Below are positions 7,969 to 16,437 of a DNA stretch of 49,011 nucleotides, in pieces; position 1 is the stretch's first letter, and every line of letters starts with the position of its first letter. Both the position numbers and the translations under genes were made by a program. The stretch is from Terriglobia bacterium (lineage in GTDB: Bacteria; Acidobacteriota; Terriglobia; Bryobacterales; Bryobacteraceae), in NCBI GenBank assembly GCA_021325175.1, contig JAJPHS010000177.1, positions 1-49,011 of the forward strand. The letters are read 5' to 3'. The notes under the pieces are model-generated. The model saw nothing but the letters and a program-made list of their open reading frames with translations, ran no database searches and had not been told where the DNA came from.

Positions 7969-10269
7969 ATGCGAACCGCCTGCCGCTTCTACACCCATCA
8001 TCGGTCCCTCGCCGCGGTCGCGACTCTGACGATTGCCGTGACTCTCGGGTTGGCCGCCGCGCTGGCCTCCACCGCCCAGGCGATTCTTTTTCGCCCGCTG
8101 CCGGTGGCGCGCGCCTATGAAATCGTCCGAGTCTTCACCGTATCCGACACTCAGCCGCTGGGCCTGGTTTCATATCCCGATTTCGAGGACTTTCGCGCCT
8201 CCTCGCGTGCGATTCGCGGAATGGCCGCGCAAAGCCAGGTGCTGCTGGCGGTGGGAAAGGCGCCGGCCCAGATGCGGCTGGGGCTCGCGGTCACGGCGAA
8301 CTACTTCGATCTGCTCGGAGTGGGCGTGGCGCCCGGGCGCGGCTTCGCCGCCGGCGAATCGCGCGATGCGCTGTGCGTGCTGGCCTACGACTTCTGGCAG
8401 TCGCGATTCGGCGGCGATGCGCGGGTCCTCGGCAAAACCATTCTGCTGCGCGGCGCTCCGTTCACGATCATCGGAGTTGCGCCGAAAAATTTCGGCCTCG
8501 ACCGCTTCACCCATGAGGATTTTTACTTTCCCATCGGGGTCTACGCAACGGGGCTGCTGCCCGGCGGCGGCGTCCCGCTTCAGGACCGGTCGCGCCGCTA
8601 TCTGAACGTGTATGGGCGGCTCGAAAAGGGCGCGAGCGTTCGGCGGGCGGATGCCGAAATCGCCGCGATTGCCCGGTGCCTGGCGGCGCAATATCCGGAG
8701 GATCGCGCCAATCGCGCCGCGGTTTTGACCGAGCTTGCGGCGCGGGCTTCAAACGACCGCACCATGCCCGCGCTCGCCGCGCTGCTGGCGGCGTTGGCGG
8801 CGCTCATCGCCATGGTCGCCTCCGCGAATCTGGCGCTGGTGTTTGCCGCGCGCGCCGAAGCCCGCGCCCGGGAAATTTCGATTCGCATCGCGCTCGGCGC
8901 GACGCCGGCCTGTCTGATTCGGGAAAACCTGAGCGAAAGCGCCGCGGTCACTTTGACCGGATCGGCGGCCGCTGTTCCGGTCGCCTACGCGGCGCAGCGC
9001 ATTCTGGGGAAAACGGCGGTACTGCCGACCGATATTCGATTTTCAATCGCGCCGCGACTGGATGCGGGCGTTTTTCTGGCGCTCGCCGCAACCGGTGTTC
9101 TGCTGGCCGCCGGCTGCGCCTTCGTTCCGCCACAGCAAACGGCGCGAGGCGTCAAGCACGCGCTGGCAGCGATCGAAATCGCGCTGGCGACCGCGCTCAT
9201 TTCGTGTTCGGTATTTTTGCTCGGCGGCATTCAAGCGGCAACGCGCGCCGATCCCGGTTATCGGACCAGGCATGTTTTGGTCCTGGCGCTTGATCCGTCA
9301 CAGGTCGGATTCACTGAAGCGCGGTCGCGCGCCTTCTACGATCAGGCGCTGGCCCGCGTGCGCGCGATCAGCGGAGTGAAATCCGCGGAGCTGGCGCAAT
9401 CGATTCCGCTCGGATATACAGCGGCGCAGCGCCAAATCGTACTGGGAGATGAAACTTTGACGCTGTGGGTGAACATCGTTGGGCCGCGCTATTTTGATCT
9501 GCTCCATCTGCCGATCGTCGAAGGCCGCGGATTCACCGAGGGCGACTCGCCGGCGTCGGCTCCGGTCGCCATCGTCAATCAGGAACTGGCCCGGCGCTGC
9601 GGCGTCGGCTGCACGTTTCGAATGAGCGGGCGCCAGATACGGGTCGTCGGAGTGGCGCGTTCCATCGCGTACTTTTCCCCGAACGAGCCGCCCCGGCCGT
9701 ATTTCTATCTGCCGTTTTCGCAGAACTACACGCCGCGAATGATTCTGCACGTCGAAACGGCGGGCGATCCGGCCGCGATGGCGCACGCCGCCGCCGATGA
9801 AATTCATCGCCTCGATCCCGCCCAGCCGATCAGCGAAATTCGTCCGATGAGCGATTATCTTCGCCAGGGCGCGATGTTTCAGGCGCGAATCGCGCTGTGC
9901 GTTCTCGGATTTGCGGCAATCGCCGGGATCCCGCTTGCGCTCACCGGCCTTGCCGGACTCATCGCCCAGGCGAGCGGGCGCCGCCGGCGGGAGATCGCCA
10001 TTCGGATCGCCCTCGGCGCGCGGCGAAGCGCGATCCTCCGTCTACTGGCGGTGGATGGTCTGAAGGCGCTCGTTTCGGGGATCGCCGCGGGCGGCGCGAT
10101 GGGCGCCTGCGCGATGCGGCTTTTTTCCCATCTGCTGCCGGCTCGTTTATCGTTTGGCAGTTCGGCGCTGGCCGTGGGATTTGTCGTGATCGCCAGCCTC
10201 CCCGCGTTTCTGCTTCCCGCGCGGAAAGCCTGCTTCGCCGATCCCTCGATCCTGCTTCGTGCCGAATAG
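7969..10269 (+). CDS. orphan duplicated FtsX/MacB-type ABC permease (ADOP-like)
   Basis: About 766 residues from the ATG at 7969; an upstream in-frame TTG at 7921 would add 16. One helix near the N-terminus (VATLTIAVTLGLAAALA) precedes a large periplasmic MacB-type domain (SYPDFEDFR..., VTANYFDLLGVGVAPGRGF). Next come an FtsX permease core around AREISIRIALGATPACLIRENL, a second periplasmic domain (NIVGPRYFDLLHLPIVEGRGF), and a second FtsX core with the repeated REIAIRIALGARRSAILRLL. This internal duplication, with no ATP-binding subunit nearby, matches the Acidobacterial Duplicated Orphan Permease family. Function unknown; it would need an ATPase encoded elsewhere to transport. Confidence 0.85.
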   Translation: MRTACRFYTHHRSLAAVATLTIAVTLGLAAALASTAQAILFRPLPVARAYEIVRVFTVSDTQPLGLVSYPDFEDFRASSRAIRGMAAQSQVLLAVGKAPAQMRLGLAVTANYFDLLGVGVAPGRGFAAGESRDALCVLAYDFWQSRFGGDARVLGKTILLRGAPFTIIGVAPKNFGLDRFTHEDFYFPIGVYATGLLPGGGVPLQDRSRRYLNVYGRLEKGASVRRADAEIAAIARCLAAQYPEDRANRAAVLTELAARASNDRTMPALAALLAALAALIAMVASANLALVFAARAEARAREISIRIALGATPACLIRENLSESAAVTLTGSAAAVPVAYAAQRILGKTAVLPTDIRFSIAPRLDAGVFLALAATGVLLAAGCAFVPPQQTARGVKHALAAIEIALATALISCSVFLLGGIQAATRADPGYRTRHVLVLALDPSQVGFTEARSRAFYDQALARVRAISGVKSAELAQSIPLGYTAAQRQIVLGDETLTLWVNIVGPRYFDLLHLPIVEGRGFTEGDSPASAPVAIVNQELARRCGVGCTFRMSGRQIRVVGVARSIAYFSPNEPPRPYFYLPFSQNYTPRMILHVETAGDPAAMAHAAADEIHRLDPAQPISEIRPMSDYLRQGAMFQARIALCVLGFAAIAGIPLALTGLAGLIAQASGRRRREIAIRIALGARRSAILRLLAVDGLKALVSGIAAGGAMGACAMRLFSHLLPARLSFGSSALAVGFVVIASLPAFLLPARKACFADPSILLRAE

Positions 10270-10384
10270 GCGATTGCGCCGGAATTTTCCGCAATTTGCG
10301 TTGCTTTATCAGATTTTTGCCGCTTCCATGCGGCATATGAAGGTGGATTTGCCCGTTATGTTGCGGCCATAAGGAGGTGCAGCC

Positions 10385-10423
10385 ATGGGAGATCCAATCA
10401 TCGTTCTTCCTCCGAGCAATTAA
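10385..10423 (+). CDS. 12-codon ORF with strong ribosome-binding site
   Basis: ATG to TAA encodes MGDPIIVLPPSN. It is preceded by AAGGAGG (10371-10377), seven bases before ATG and one of the best Shine-Dalgarno matches in the window. The stop overlaps a second ATG (TAATG) that opens an 18-codon ORF (10423-10479, MCKTRRAWRGLTATRGEN) running through a strong hairpin. It lies upstream of the CHAT protease gene and 115 bp after the permease. It could be a regulatory leader peptide, a small secreted or processed peptide, or chance. Strong initiation signals favour real translation, but conservation is untested. Confidence 0.45.
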   Translation: MGDPIIVLPPSN

Positions 10424-10432
10424 TGTGCAAAA

Positions 10433-10473
10433 CTCGCCGCGCCTGGCGTGGCCTTACCGCCACGCGCGGCGAG
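10433..10473 (+). promoter_or_regulatory. strong GC-rich hairpin upstream of the CHAT gene
   Basis: Arms CTCGCCGC (10433-10440) and GCGGCGAG (10466-10473) pair perfectly. Inside them GCGTGGC (10446-10452) pairs with GCCACGC (10459-10465) around the loop CTTACC, leaving a five-base bulge GCCTG. That makes 15 base pairs. No T-run follows directly, so it does not look like an ordinary terminator. An attenuator, RNA-stability element or operator are possible. Confidence 0.6.
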
Positions 10474-10490
10474 AATTAGCACCTTAGTCT

Positions 10491-10520
10491 CTGGCATAAA
10501 TTTTATTCTTCTGGTAGTAT
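10491..10520 (+). promoter_or_regulatory. candidate promoter for the CHAT gene
   Basis: In a short AT-rich stretch, CTGGCA (10491-10496) and TAGTAT (10515-10520) are spaced 18 bp and sit 26 bp before the ATG at 10547. Each box matches consensus at four of six positions. The local AT richness against GC-rich surroundings is the main support. Confidence 0.35.
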
Positions 10521-10546
10521 CTAGCGAAATAGCAGCGTTACGGCAA

Positions 10547-12955
10547 ATGGCTAGATTTTTCCTATGCCTTTGCTTGGTCCTCACGCTGTGGATGGGCGGC
10601 TCGCGCCGGCCGGCCGCCATCGGCTCCGGGTCGCTGCGACCGGGGTCCTTGTGGGGCACCAGGGAATCCCAGCAAATCGCCAGACAGGCCGCCCGGTTAT
10701 GCGCGGCGGGGGACTATGCCGCCGCGGAATTTCTTTATGATCAGCAGTTGCGGATCGCGCGCGAAAGGCGCGATCCGGTGGCGACCGTGCGGTTTCTATT
10801 GGGCGCCGGCGGCGTGCGCGTTTGGAGGCGTCATTATCAGGCGGCGCTGGCGGCGCTGGCGGAGGCTCGCCGGATCGCTCAATCGATTGGCGATCGTCTG
10901 GATCTGGGTGCGATCGATATCAATCTTTCGAGCCTCTATCTCCAGATGTGGGACGTAGATGCGGCGCTTTCCGCCGCCGCCGAGGGGGTTGCGGCAAGCG
11001 AGGGGATCGCAAAAACTTATTACCGCCATTCGGCGCTGCTGCAAGCGGGACGCTTGCATCAGGTGCTGGCCGACGGCCAAGCCGAGCCCTTCCTGAGAGA
11101 AGGAATCGAAGCCGCACGCCAGCAGGGCGATCTGGCCCAGGAGGCCGCCGGGTGGGATTATCTGGGCGATGAATGGCGGCGGCGCGGGCATTTCGCCGAT
11201 GCAGAGTGCGCCTTCTTGGAGGCGTTTCGAATCCGCGTTTTTGCGGTAAAAAAGGATCTTCGTTCTTCCTACGCGCGGCTGGGCGAGCTGCGGCTGGCCC
11301 AAGGCGATCTGCCGAGCGCTGCTCGTCTTACCGATCTGGCGATTCAAGCCGGCGAAAAAGGCCAGTCGATGTTTCCCGAGTATCTGCTGCTCGAGCAGCG
11401 AGGCCGAATTCGCCTGGCGCGAGGGGATTGCTCGGGCGCGATCGCCGATTTTCGTGCCGCAGTGAAACAGGCGATCTCCTGGCGGCGCGAGGCGCTCCCG
11501 GCTTCTTCCGTTCTGGCAACAACTAATTCCGAACTGGAAAAGCGAATTTTCGATTCCTTTGTGGAGACGGCCGCGGCGGAAGCGATCACCAAGAACAACC
11601 CCGGCCTCGCGGCGGAATCGTTCCAGGCTATGGAATGGAACCGCGCGCAGAGCCTCCGCGAAATCGTCGGGCTAGCCGAGGTTTGGCGAAAAAAGCTGCC
11701 GCCCGAATACTGGCAAATGCTCAGCAATCTGCACGACGCCCGGACCGAAGACGCCCGCCGCAATCTTGCTTTGAAGCTTACCGAAATGGAAGCTGAAGCG
11801 GGATTGTCGAAGATTGCAAATCAGAACGAGAATTTTCGGGATCAGACTTCACTTATATCTTTACGAAATGGATTAAGTGATTCCGATCTGCTTCTGAGTT
11901 TTCATCTCGGAAGCCAGCGGAGCTATCTCTGGGCGTTGACCCGGCACTCGCTGAATTTGTACGCACTGGCGCCGTCCGCGCAAATTCGCAAGGAAATCGA
12001 GGAGTTTCGAAATGATATCCGCGATGGCCGCGGGGCCGGCCTTTCCGGATCAAATTTGTATCGGGACCTTTTTGGGGCGCTTTCGCCTGCCGAATCGAAC
12101 CAGCCGAAATGGCTGCTGTCGCTCGATGACGCTTTATTTGAAGCGCCGCTTACCGCTTTGGGCATGAAGGGACGCTATCTGATCGAAACGCATTCATTAA
12201 CGGTGATTCCGGGCGCGCTGTGGCTTGCAGGCGAGCGAGGGAAAGAACCGTCCGGCGGATGCCGCCAGACGTGCGGCTGGTTTCTGGGCGTAAGCGATCC
12301 GGTTTACAACACCGCCGATCCGCGCCGGGCCGCGGGATCGAGCCGGTTGGGGTCATGGTTTGCGCAGGCGTCGGACGCTCCGATGCTGAACCGCCTGGTG
12401 GCGAGCGCGAACGAGGTCGAAGCAAGCGAGCGCGGCTGGGATTCGCCCCGCGATGTGATCCTGAACGGCGATCAGGCGCGGCGCGGGAAATTCGTCGCGC
12501 TTGCCGCTCAGTCTCCGGCGGTGATCCATCTGGCGACCCACGTCTTACCGCCGGCCGGTGCGCGCGCCGGCGCCGAGATCGCCTTCGGCCTGGAATCTTC
12601 CGGCCGTCTCGATTATCTGAGTACGGCCGATGTGGGGATGCTCCATGTTCCGGGCGCCGTGGTGGTGATGACGGGATGCGACAGCGGAAGCGGCCGGGCG
12701 CTGGCGGGCGCGGGCCTGATCGGCTTGACGAGGGCCTGGCAGGCGGCGGGAGCGTCCGCCGTAATCTCCACGCTGTGGCCGGTCAGGGATTCCTCCGGAG
12801 ATCTGTTTCCCGGATTTTATCGGCGCTTGCGAACGCTGCCTCCGGCTGAGGCGCTGCGCCAAAGCCAGGTGGAGATGATCCGGTCCGGCGCCTGGCGCGC
12901 GCAGCCGCGCTATTGGGCGGCATATCAGTTGACGGGAGGAAGCTTGGGCAGATGA
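10547..12955 (+). CDS. TPR-CHAT caspase-like protease with N-terminal signal/anchor
   Basis: About 802 residues from the ATG at 10547; an in-frame upstream extension lacks coding character and overlaps the hairpin. The N-terminus MARFFLCLCLVLTLWMGG looks like a signal peptide or membrane anchor. Residues of about 40-400 form tetratricopeptide-like helical repeats (GDYAAAEFLYDQQLRIA..., GDLPSAARLTDLAIQAG...). The C-terminal third is a CHAT domain with the catalytic dyad H665 (IHLATH) and C711 (MTGCDSG), followed by GLTRAWQAAGASAVISTLWPV. CHAT proteins are relatives of caspases and separase. The stop overlaps the sigma-factor start by four bases, so the two are translationally coupled. Target unknown. 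Confidence 0.88.
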   Translation: MARFFLCLCLVLTLWMGGSRRPAAIGSGSLRPGSLWGTRESQQIARQAARLCAAGDYAAAEFLYDQQLRIARERRDPVATVRFLLGAGGVRVWRRHYQAALAALAEARRIAQSIGDRLDLGAIDINLSSLYLQMWDVDAALSAAAEGVAASEGIAKTYYRHSALLQAGRLHQVLADGQAEPFLREGIEAARQQGDLAQEAAGWDYLGDEWRRRGHFADAECAFLEAFRIRVFAVKKDLRSSYARLGELRLAQGDLPSAARLTDLAIQAGEKGQSMFPEYLLLEQRGRIRLARGDCSGAIADFRAAVKQAISWRREALPASSVLATTNSELEKRIFDSFVETAAAEAITKNNPGLAAESFQAMEWNRAQSLREIVGLAEVWRKKLPPEYWQMLSNLHDARTEDARRNLALKLTEMEAEAGLSKIANQNENFRDQTSLISLRNGLSDSDLLLSFHLGSQRSYLWALTRHSLNLYALAPSAQIRKEIEEFRNDIRDGRGAGLSGSNLYRDLFGALSPAESNQPKWLLSLDDALFEAPLTALGMKGRYLIETHSLTVIPGALWLAGERGKEPSGGCRQTCGWFLGVSDPVYNTADPRRAAGSSRLGSWFAQASDAPMLNRLVASANEVEASERGWDSPRDVILNGDQARRGKFVALAAQSPAVIHLATHVLPPAGARAGAEIAFGLESSGRLDYLSTADVGMLHVPGAVVVMTGCDSGSGRALAGAGLIGLTRAWQAAGASAVISTLWPVRDSSGDLFPGFYRRLRTLPPAEALRQSQVEMIRSGAWRAQPRYWAAYQLTGGSLGR

Positions 12956-13638
12956 GATTCAAGGCGGCACGCATGAAACCTACCGTTTCCAGGCGGTATA
13001 GCCCTGAGGTGGAGAATTCGGATGAAAGCCAGGCTTACGCGGCCTGGGCGGCGCTGGTCGAACGCATCCGGACCGGCGAAACAGACGGAATGAGGGAGCT
13101 TTACGACCTGTTTTCTAAGGGTATTCGCTTTTATCTGTGCCGGCAGCTCGGGCCACAGGAGTTGGAGGATAGGGTCCACGATACGTTCCTGGTGGTGGTG
13201 CAGGCCATCCGCCGCGGCGATCTGCGGGAACCGGAACGATTGATGGGGTTTATTCGAACCATCGTGCGCCGCCAGGTGGCCGCGTACATCGATAAGCTGG
13301 TGCATGTCCGGCGTGAGCAGATGGATATGGAGTCCACGGTTCGGATTCCCGATCCGGCGGAAAATCCCGAAGAGAACGCGATTTTCCAGCAGCGTGCCAA
13401 GCTAATTCACCGCGTTCTGAGCGAGCTGGGCGAGCGGGATCGCGAAATCCTGACGCGTTTTTACCTTCGCGAGCAGGGCCAGGAACAGATCTGTGCCGAA
13501 ATGGCGCTGACCGAGACCCAATTCCGGCTCTTGAAATCGCGCGCCAAGGCCCGATTTGGCGAACTAGGTAAGAAAAAACTGAGCCATCGCATTTTGAGCA
13601 CAATTTCGGTGAGAACTTCTCCTCCGATTTCCCACTAA
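12952..13638 (+). CDS. ECF-like RNA polymerase sigma-70 family factor
   Basis: About 228 residues from the ATG at 12952, which overlaps the CHAT stop (ATGA); an ATG at 12973 with AAGGCGG just upstream is a good alternative. Region sigma-2 is seen in RFYLCRQLGPQELEDRVHDT and the following LMGFIRTIVRRQVAAYI. Region sigma-4 is the C-terminal helix-turn-helix around LSELGERDREILTRFYL and ALTETQFRLLKSRAKARF. No sigma-3 region is present, consistent with the ECF group. The next gene encodes a zinc-finger anti-sigma-like protein. It presumably directs RNA polymerase to its own operon and to unknown targets. Confidence 0.85.
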   Translation: MRFKAARMKPTVSRRYSPEVENSDESQAYAAWAALVERIRTGETDGMRELYDLFSKGIRFYLCRQLGPQELEDRVHDTFLVVVQAIRRGDLREPERLMGFIRTIVRRQVAAYIDKLVHVRREQMDMESTVRIPDPAENPEENAIFQQRAKLIHRVLSELGERDREILTRFYLREQGQEQICAEMALTETQFRLLKSRAKARFGELGKKKLSHRILSTISVRTSPPISH

Positions 13639-13709
13639 GAAACTATAAGCTTCCAGATTGGAATCCCAGATCGGGATCGATCGTTCGGGTAGGGATTTCG
13701 GAGAGTACT

Positions 13710-14315
13710 GTGACACCGCATCCTGAGTGGGTGGAACATCCGGCCGAGGACACGCTCGAGGAGTACGCGTTCAACCGGCTGGCGGAAGAAGAAGCCGCTC
13801 CGCTGGAGGAGCACCTTCTTGTCTGTTCGATCTGCCAGGATCGGCTGGCGGCGAGCGACGAGTACATCCGGCTGATGAAAGCGGCGGCGGATCAGTTGCA
13901 GAAGGACGCGTCCCGTAAGCCGGCCGGAGAAGTACTCGCGCGCGGATTCGGATGGGCGGGATTCGCCGCAGCCTGCTGCCTTGCTGCCGTGTCTTGGGTA
14001 AACCCGCGAGGACCGGCGAAGGCGCCGGCACAAATAGAGCTGTTTGCCTTCCGTGGAAGCACGGAAATGGCGCACGCGCCGGCGGGCCATCCGCTGAATG
14101 TCGCCATCGACATTTCGGATCTGGCGCCGCCGGCCGGTTACCGGGTGCAGGTGGTGGATGCCTGGGGCCGCGAGGAATGGAACGGCCAGGCCTCCGCATC
14201 GGGGATGACGCTGAAGGTCGCCGTCCCGAAGACGCTCGCGCGGGGAGTCCATTGGGTGCGCCTCAGCTCGTCAAACGGCGAGCTGCTACGCGAGTTCGGC
14301 CTGCGCATCGATTAA
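13710..14315 (+). CDS. membrane anti-sigma-factor-like protein with zinc finger
   Basis: A 201-residue protein from a GTG start with GGAGAG upstream. The cytoplasmic N-terminal domain has the H-x3-C-x2-C zinc-binding anti-sigma signature: H35, C39, C42 in EEHLLVCSIC. One transmembrane helix (about 79-97, GWAGFAAACCLAAVSWV) follows, then a periplasmic domain of about 100 residues that looks beta-rich and Ig-like (YRVQVVDAWGREEWNG..., GVHWVRLSSSNGELLREF). It follows the sigma gene by 71 bp, the standard position for a cognate anti-sigma factor. An inverted repeat ATCCC/GGGAT at 13663-13677 lies between them. The periplasmic domain could be a sensor or a proteolysis target. Confidence 0.8.
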   Translation: MTPHPEWVEHPAEDTLEEYAFNRLAEEEAAPLEEHLLVCSICQDRLAASDEYIRLMKAAADQLQKDASRKPAGEVLARGFGWAGFAAACCLAAVSWVNPRGPAKAPAQIELFAFRGSTEMAHAPAGHPLNVAIDISDLAPPAGYRVQVVDAWGREEWNGQASASGMTLKVAVPKTLARGVHWVRLSSSNGELLREFGLRID

Positions 14316-14406
14316 CAGCAACGCAGGGCATGGCGAAGCTAGAGCGCGGGATGAATTTCACCCTCCTAACAGTGCATGGCGATCAGCACGCGAAACAGAG
14401 AAAAAT

Positions 14407-16437
14407 TTGGAGGGCGGCGCACTAAATGACGAAGTGTTCAGCACCGCGCTACTTCTGATCGCCGCGGCGTTTCAAACGCCCGACCCTGCTTACGCGATCC
14501 TCGAAAAAGCGTACGATGCATTGCGCGCGCGCGATTACGATCGCGCCATTTCCGGATTCGAGGAAGCGATTCGCCTTGCGCCCGATCGCGCCTCGATTCG
14601 AAAAGATCTGGCCTACACTTTGCTCAAAACCGGGGAAAGCGAAGCCGCGCGCGATCAGTTCGGCGAGGCGATGCGTCTTGATCCGGGAGACGATCACGTC
14701 GCCATGGAATACGCGTTTCTTTGCTATGAAACGCGCCAAACCGCGGTTGCGCGGCGCATTTTCGATCGAATTCGCAAATCCGGCAACGCGACGGCGGCTC
14801 AGGCATTTGAAAACATCGACCGCGAGCTGCGCGAGGGCATTGCGCGCTGGTCCAAGGCGGTGGAGCTAGCGCCGGACAATTTCAGCGCGCACGAAGAGCT
14901 GGCGCGCCTGGCCGAGCAGCGCGATGAGCTCGATCTGGCGGCCGTTCACTACGAAAAAGCCTGGCGGCTGCGGCCGGACCGCAGGGCGCTGCTGCTCGAT
15001 CTGGGACGGGTGTGGAAAGCGCAAGGCCGCGAGGAGGAAACGATGGCCGCGCTGCTCGCCGCCTCGCGGTCCGCCGAGCCGCGCGTGGCCGAAGAGGCGC
15101 GCGAGCTGCTGCCGGCTCGTTATCCCTATGTTTCCGAATTTCAAAAAGCGCTGGATCTCGATCCTGGCAACGCGGACCTGCGGCGCGAGCTGGGTTTTCT
15201 CGAGCTCGAAATGAAAAATCAGGACGCCGCGGAGCGGGAGTTTTCGCGTCTGGTTCGCGAATCGCCGGACGATCTGGTGGCGGCGGCGCAGCTCGGCTTT
15301 CTCCTGCTCGCCCGCGGCGATTCGAATGGCGCCACGCCGCTGCTGCGGCGCGTGCTGGACGGCGGCGACGCGGAGCTGGCGGCGCGCGCCCGCGCGGCGC
15401 TGCACCTGCCCGAGGAGCTGCGCCGCCGGCCCGCCGAACAAGCCCCGGCCGAATCGGTGCAGGCCAAGCAGCTTGGCGAAAAAAGCCTTCAGCTTGGCTA
15501 CCTTCAGGATGCGATCAAGTATCTGCGGATCGCGCAGGAAAACGATCCGCTGGATTTCGAGGTGATGCTGAAGCTCGGCTGGGCGTACAACAACCTCAAA
15601 GACGATCAGGATGCGATCCGTTGGTTCGATCTGGCGCGGCGGAGTCCCGACTCGGCCACCGCCGCCGAAGCGTCGCGCGCCTACAAAAATCTCGCCGCCG
15701 GCCTCAGGAAAATTCACGTTACGTTCTGGATCTATCCGATGTTGTCCACGCGCTGGCACGACCTTTTCGCGTATTCGCAGAGCAAAGCCGAACTGCGCCT
15801 GCCGCGATGGCGGCTGCGGCCTTACGTTTCGGCGCGGTTCATCGGTGATACGCGCGGCGCGGTGAACATCGCCGATCTTGGCCCGCAGTATCTGTCCGAG
15901 CGAAGCGTGATTCTCGCGCTCGGCGCCGCCACCGCCGCCTGGCACGGAGCCACCGGATGGTTCGAAGCCGGCGAATCCCTGCGCTACGCGCCGACTTATT
16001 CCGATCCGGGGCGCGTGGTTCCCGATTATCGCGGGGGCGTTTCATACGCGAAAGGATTCGGCAACCTGCTCTGGCCGGGGCGGCGCGGATGGTTCGCCGA
16101 ATCGAACGACGACGGACTTTTCGTCAGCCGCTTCGGCAAGGACACGCTGCTCTACTCGCAGAATCGCACCGGATACACGCTGCGCTCCACTGAACGGCTC
16201 GGCTGGCACGCGCAGGTGTTTTGGAATTGGAACGCGACGGTGGACGCGCTCGGGCAATATTGGGCGAATTATGTCGAAACCGGACCTGGCATCAAATTTC
16301 GTTTTGAAGCGCTGCGCGCGCCGATCCAGTTTTCGGTCAGCGCGCTGCGCGGAGCTTATCTGATCAATCGCGGAAATCCGCGCGGGCCGAATTTCAACGA
16401 TCTGCGAGTGGGGATCTGGTATGCATTCACGAAATAG
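14407..16437 (+). CDS. TPR protein with C-terminal outer-membrane beta-barrel-like domain
   Basis: About 676 residues. Start unresolved: TTG at 14407 and GTG at 14434 are both in frame, and neither gives a normal signal peptide with a positive N-region, although the hydrophobic run FSTALLLIAAAFQT follows. Residues of about 28-440 are TPR repeats (ARDYDRAISGFEEAIRLAPD, LGYLQDAIKYLRIAQENDP...). The last 230 or so residues alternate aromatic and polar residues as in a beta-barrel (LRPYVSARFIGDTRGA, GWHAQVFWNWNATVDAL) and end with the terminal strand GIWYAFTK. Architecture resembles NfrA, PgaA and PelB exporters. The stop overlaps the next gene by 17 bp. Confidence 0.7.
   Translation: MEGGALNDEVFSTALLLIAAAFQTPDPAYAILEKAYDALRARDYDRAISGFEEAIRLAPDRASIRKDLAYTLLKTGESEAARDQFGEAMRLDPGDDHVAMEYAFLCYETRQTAVARRIFDRIRKSGNATAAQAFENIDRELREGIARWSKAVELAPDNFSAHEELARLAEQRDELDLAAVHYEKAWRLRPDRRALLLDLGRVWKAQGREEETMAALLAASRSAEPRVAEEARELLPARYPYVSEFQKALDLDPGNADLRRELGFLELEMKNQDAAEREFSRLVRESPDDLVAAAQLGFLLLARGDSNGATPLLRRVLDGGDAELAARARAALHLPEELRRRPAEQAPAESVQAKQLGEKSLQLGYLQDAIKYLRIAQENDPLDFEVMLKLGWAYNNLKDDQDAIRWFDLARRSPDSATAAEASRAYKNLAAGLRKIHVTFWIYPMLSTRWHDLFAYSQSKAELRLPRWRLRPYVSARFIGDTRGAVNIADLGPQYLSERSVILALGAATAAWHGATGWFEAGESLRYAPTYSDPGRVVPDYRGGVSYAKGFGNLLWPGRRGWFAESNDDGLFVSRFGKDTLLYSQNRTGYTLRSTERLGWHAQVFWNWNATVDALGQYWANYVETGPGIKFRFEALRAPIQFSVSALRGAYLINRGNPRGPNFNDLRVGIWYAFTK

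Noticed and set aside
14426..14458. Ten-codon ORF (MTKCSAPRYF) overlapping the TPR/barrel gene start
   Set aside because: Better explained as the remnant of a start displaced by a frameshift, or chance; the ribosome-binding site is 12 bases away.
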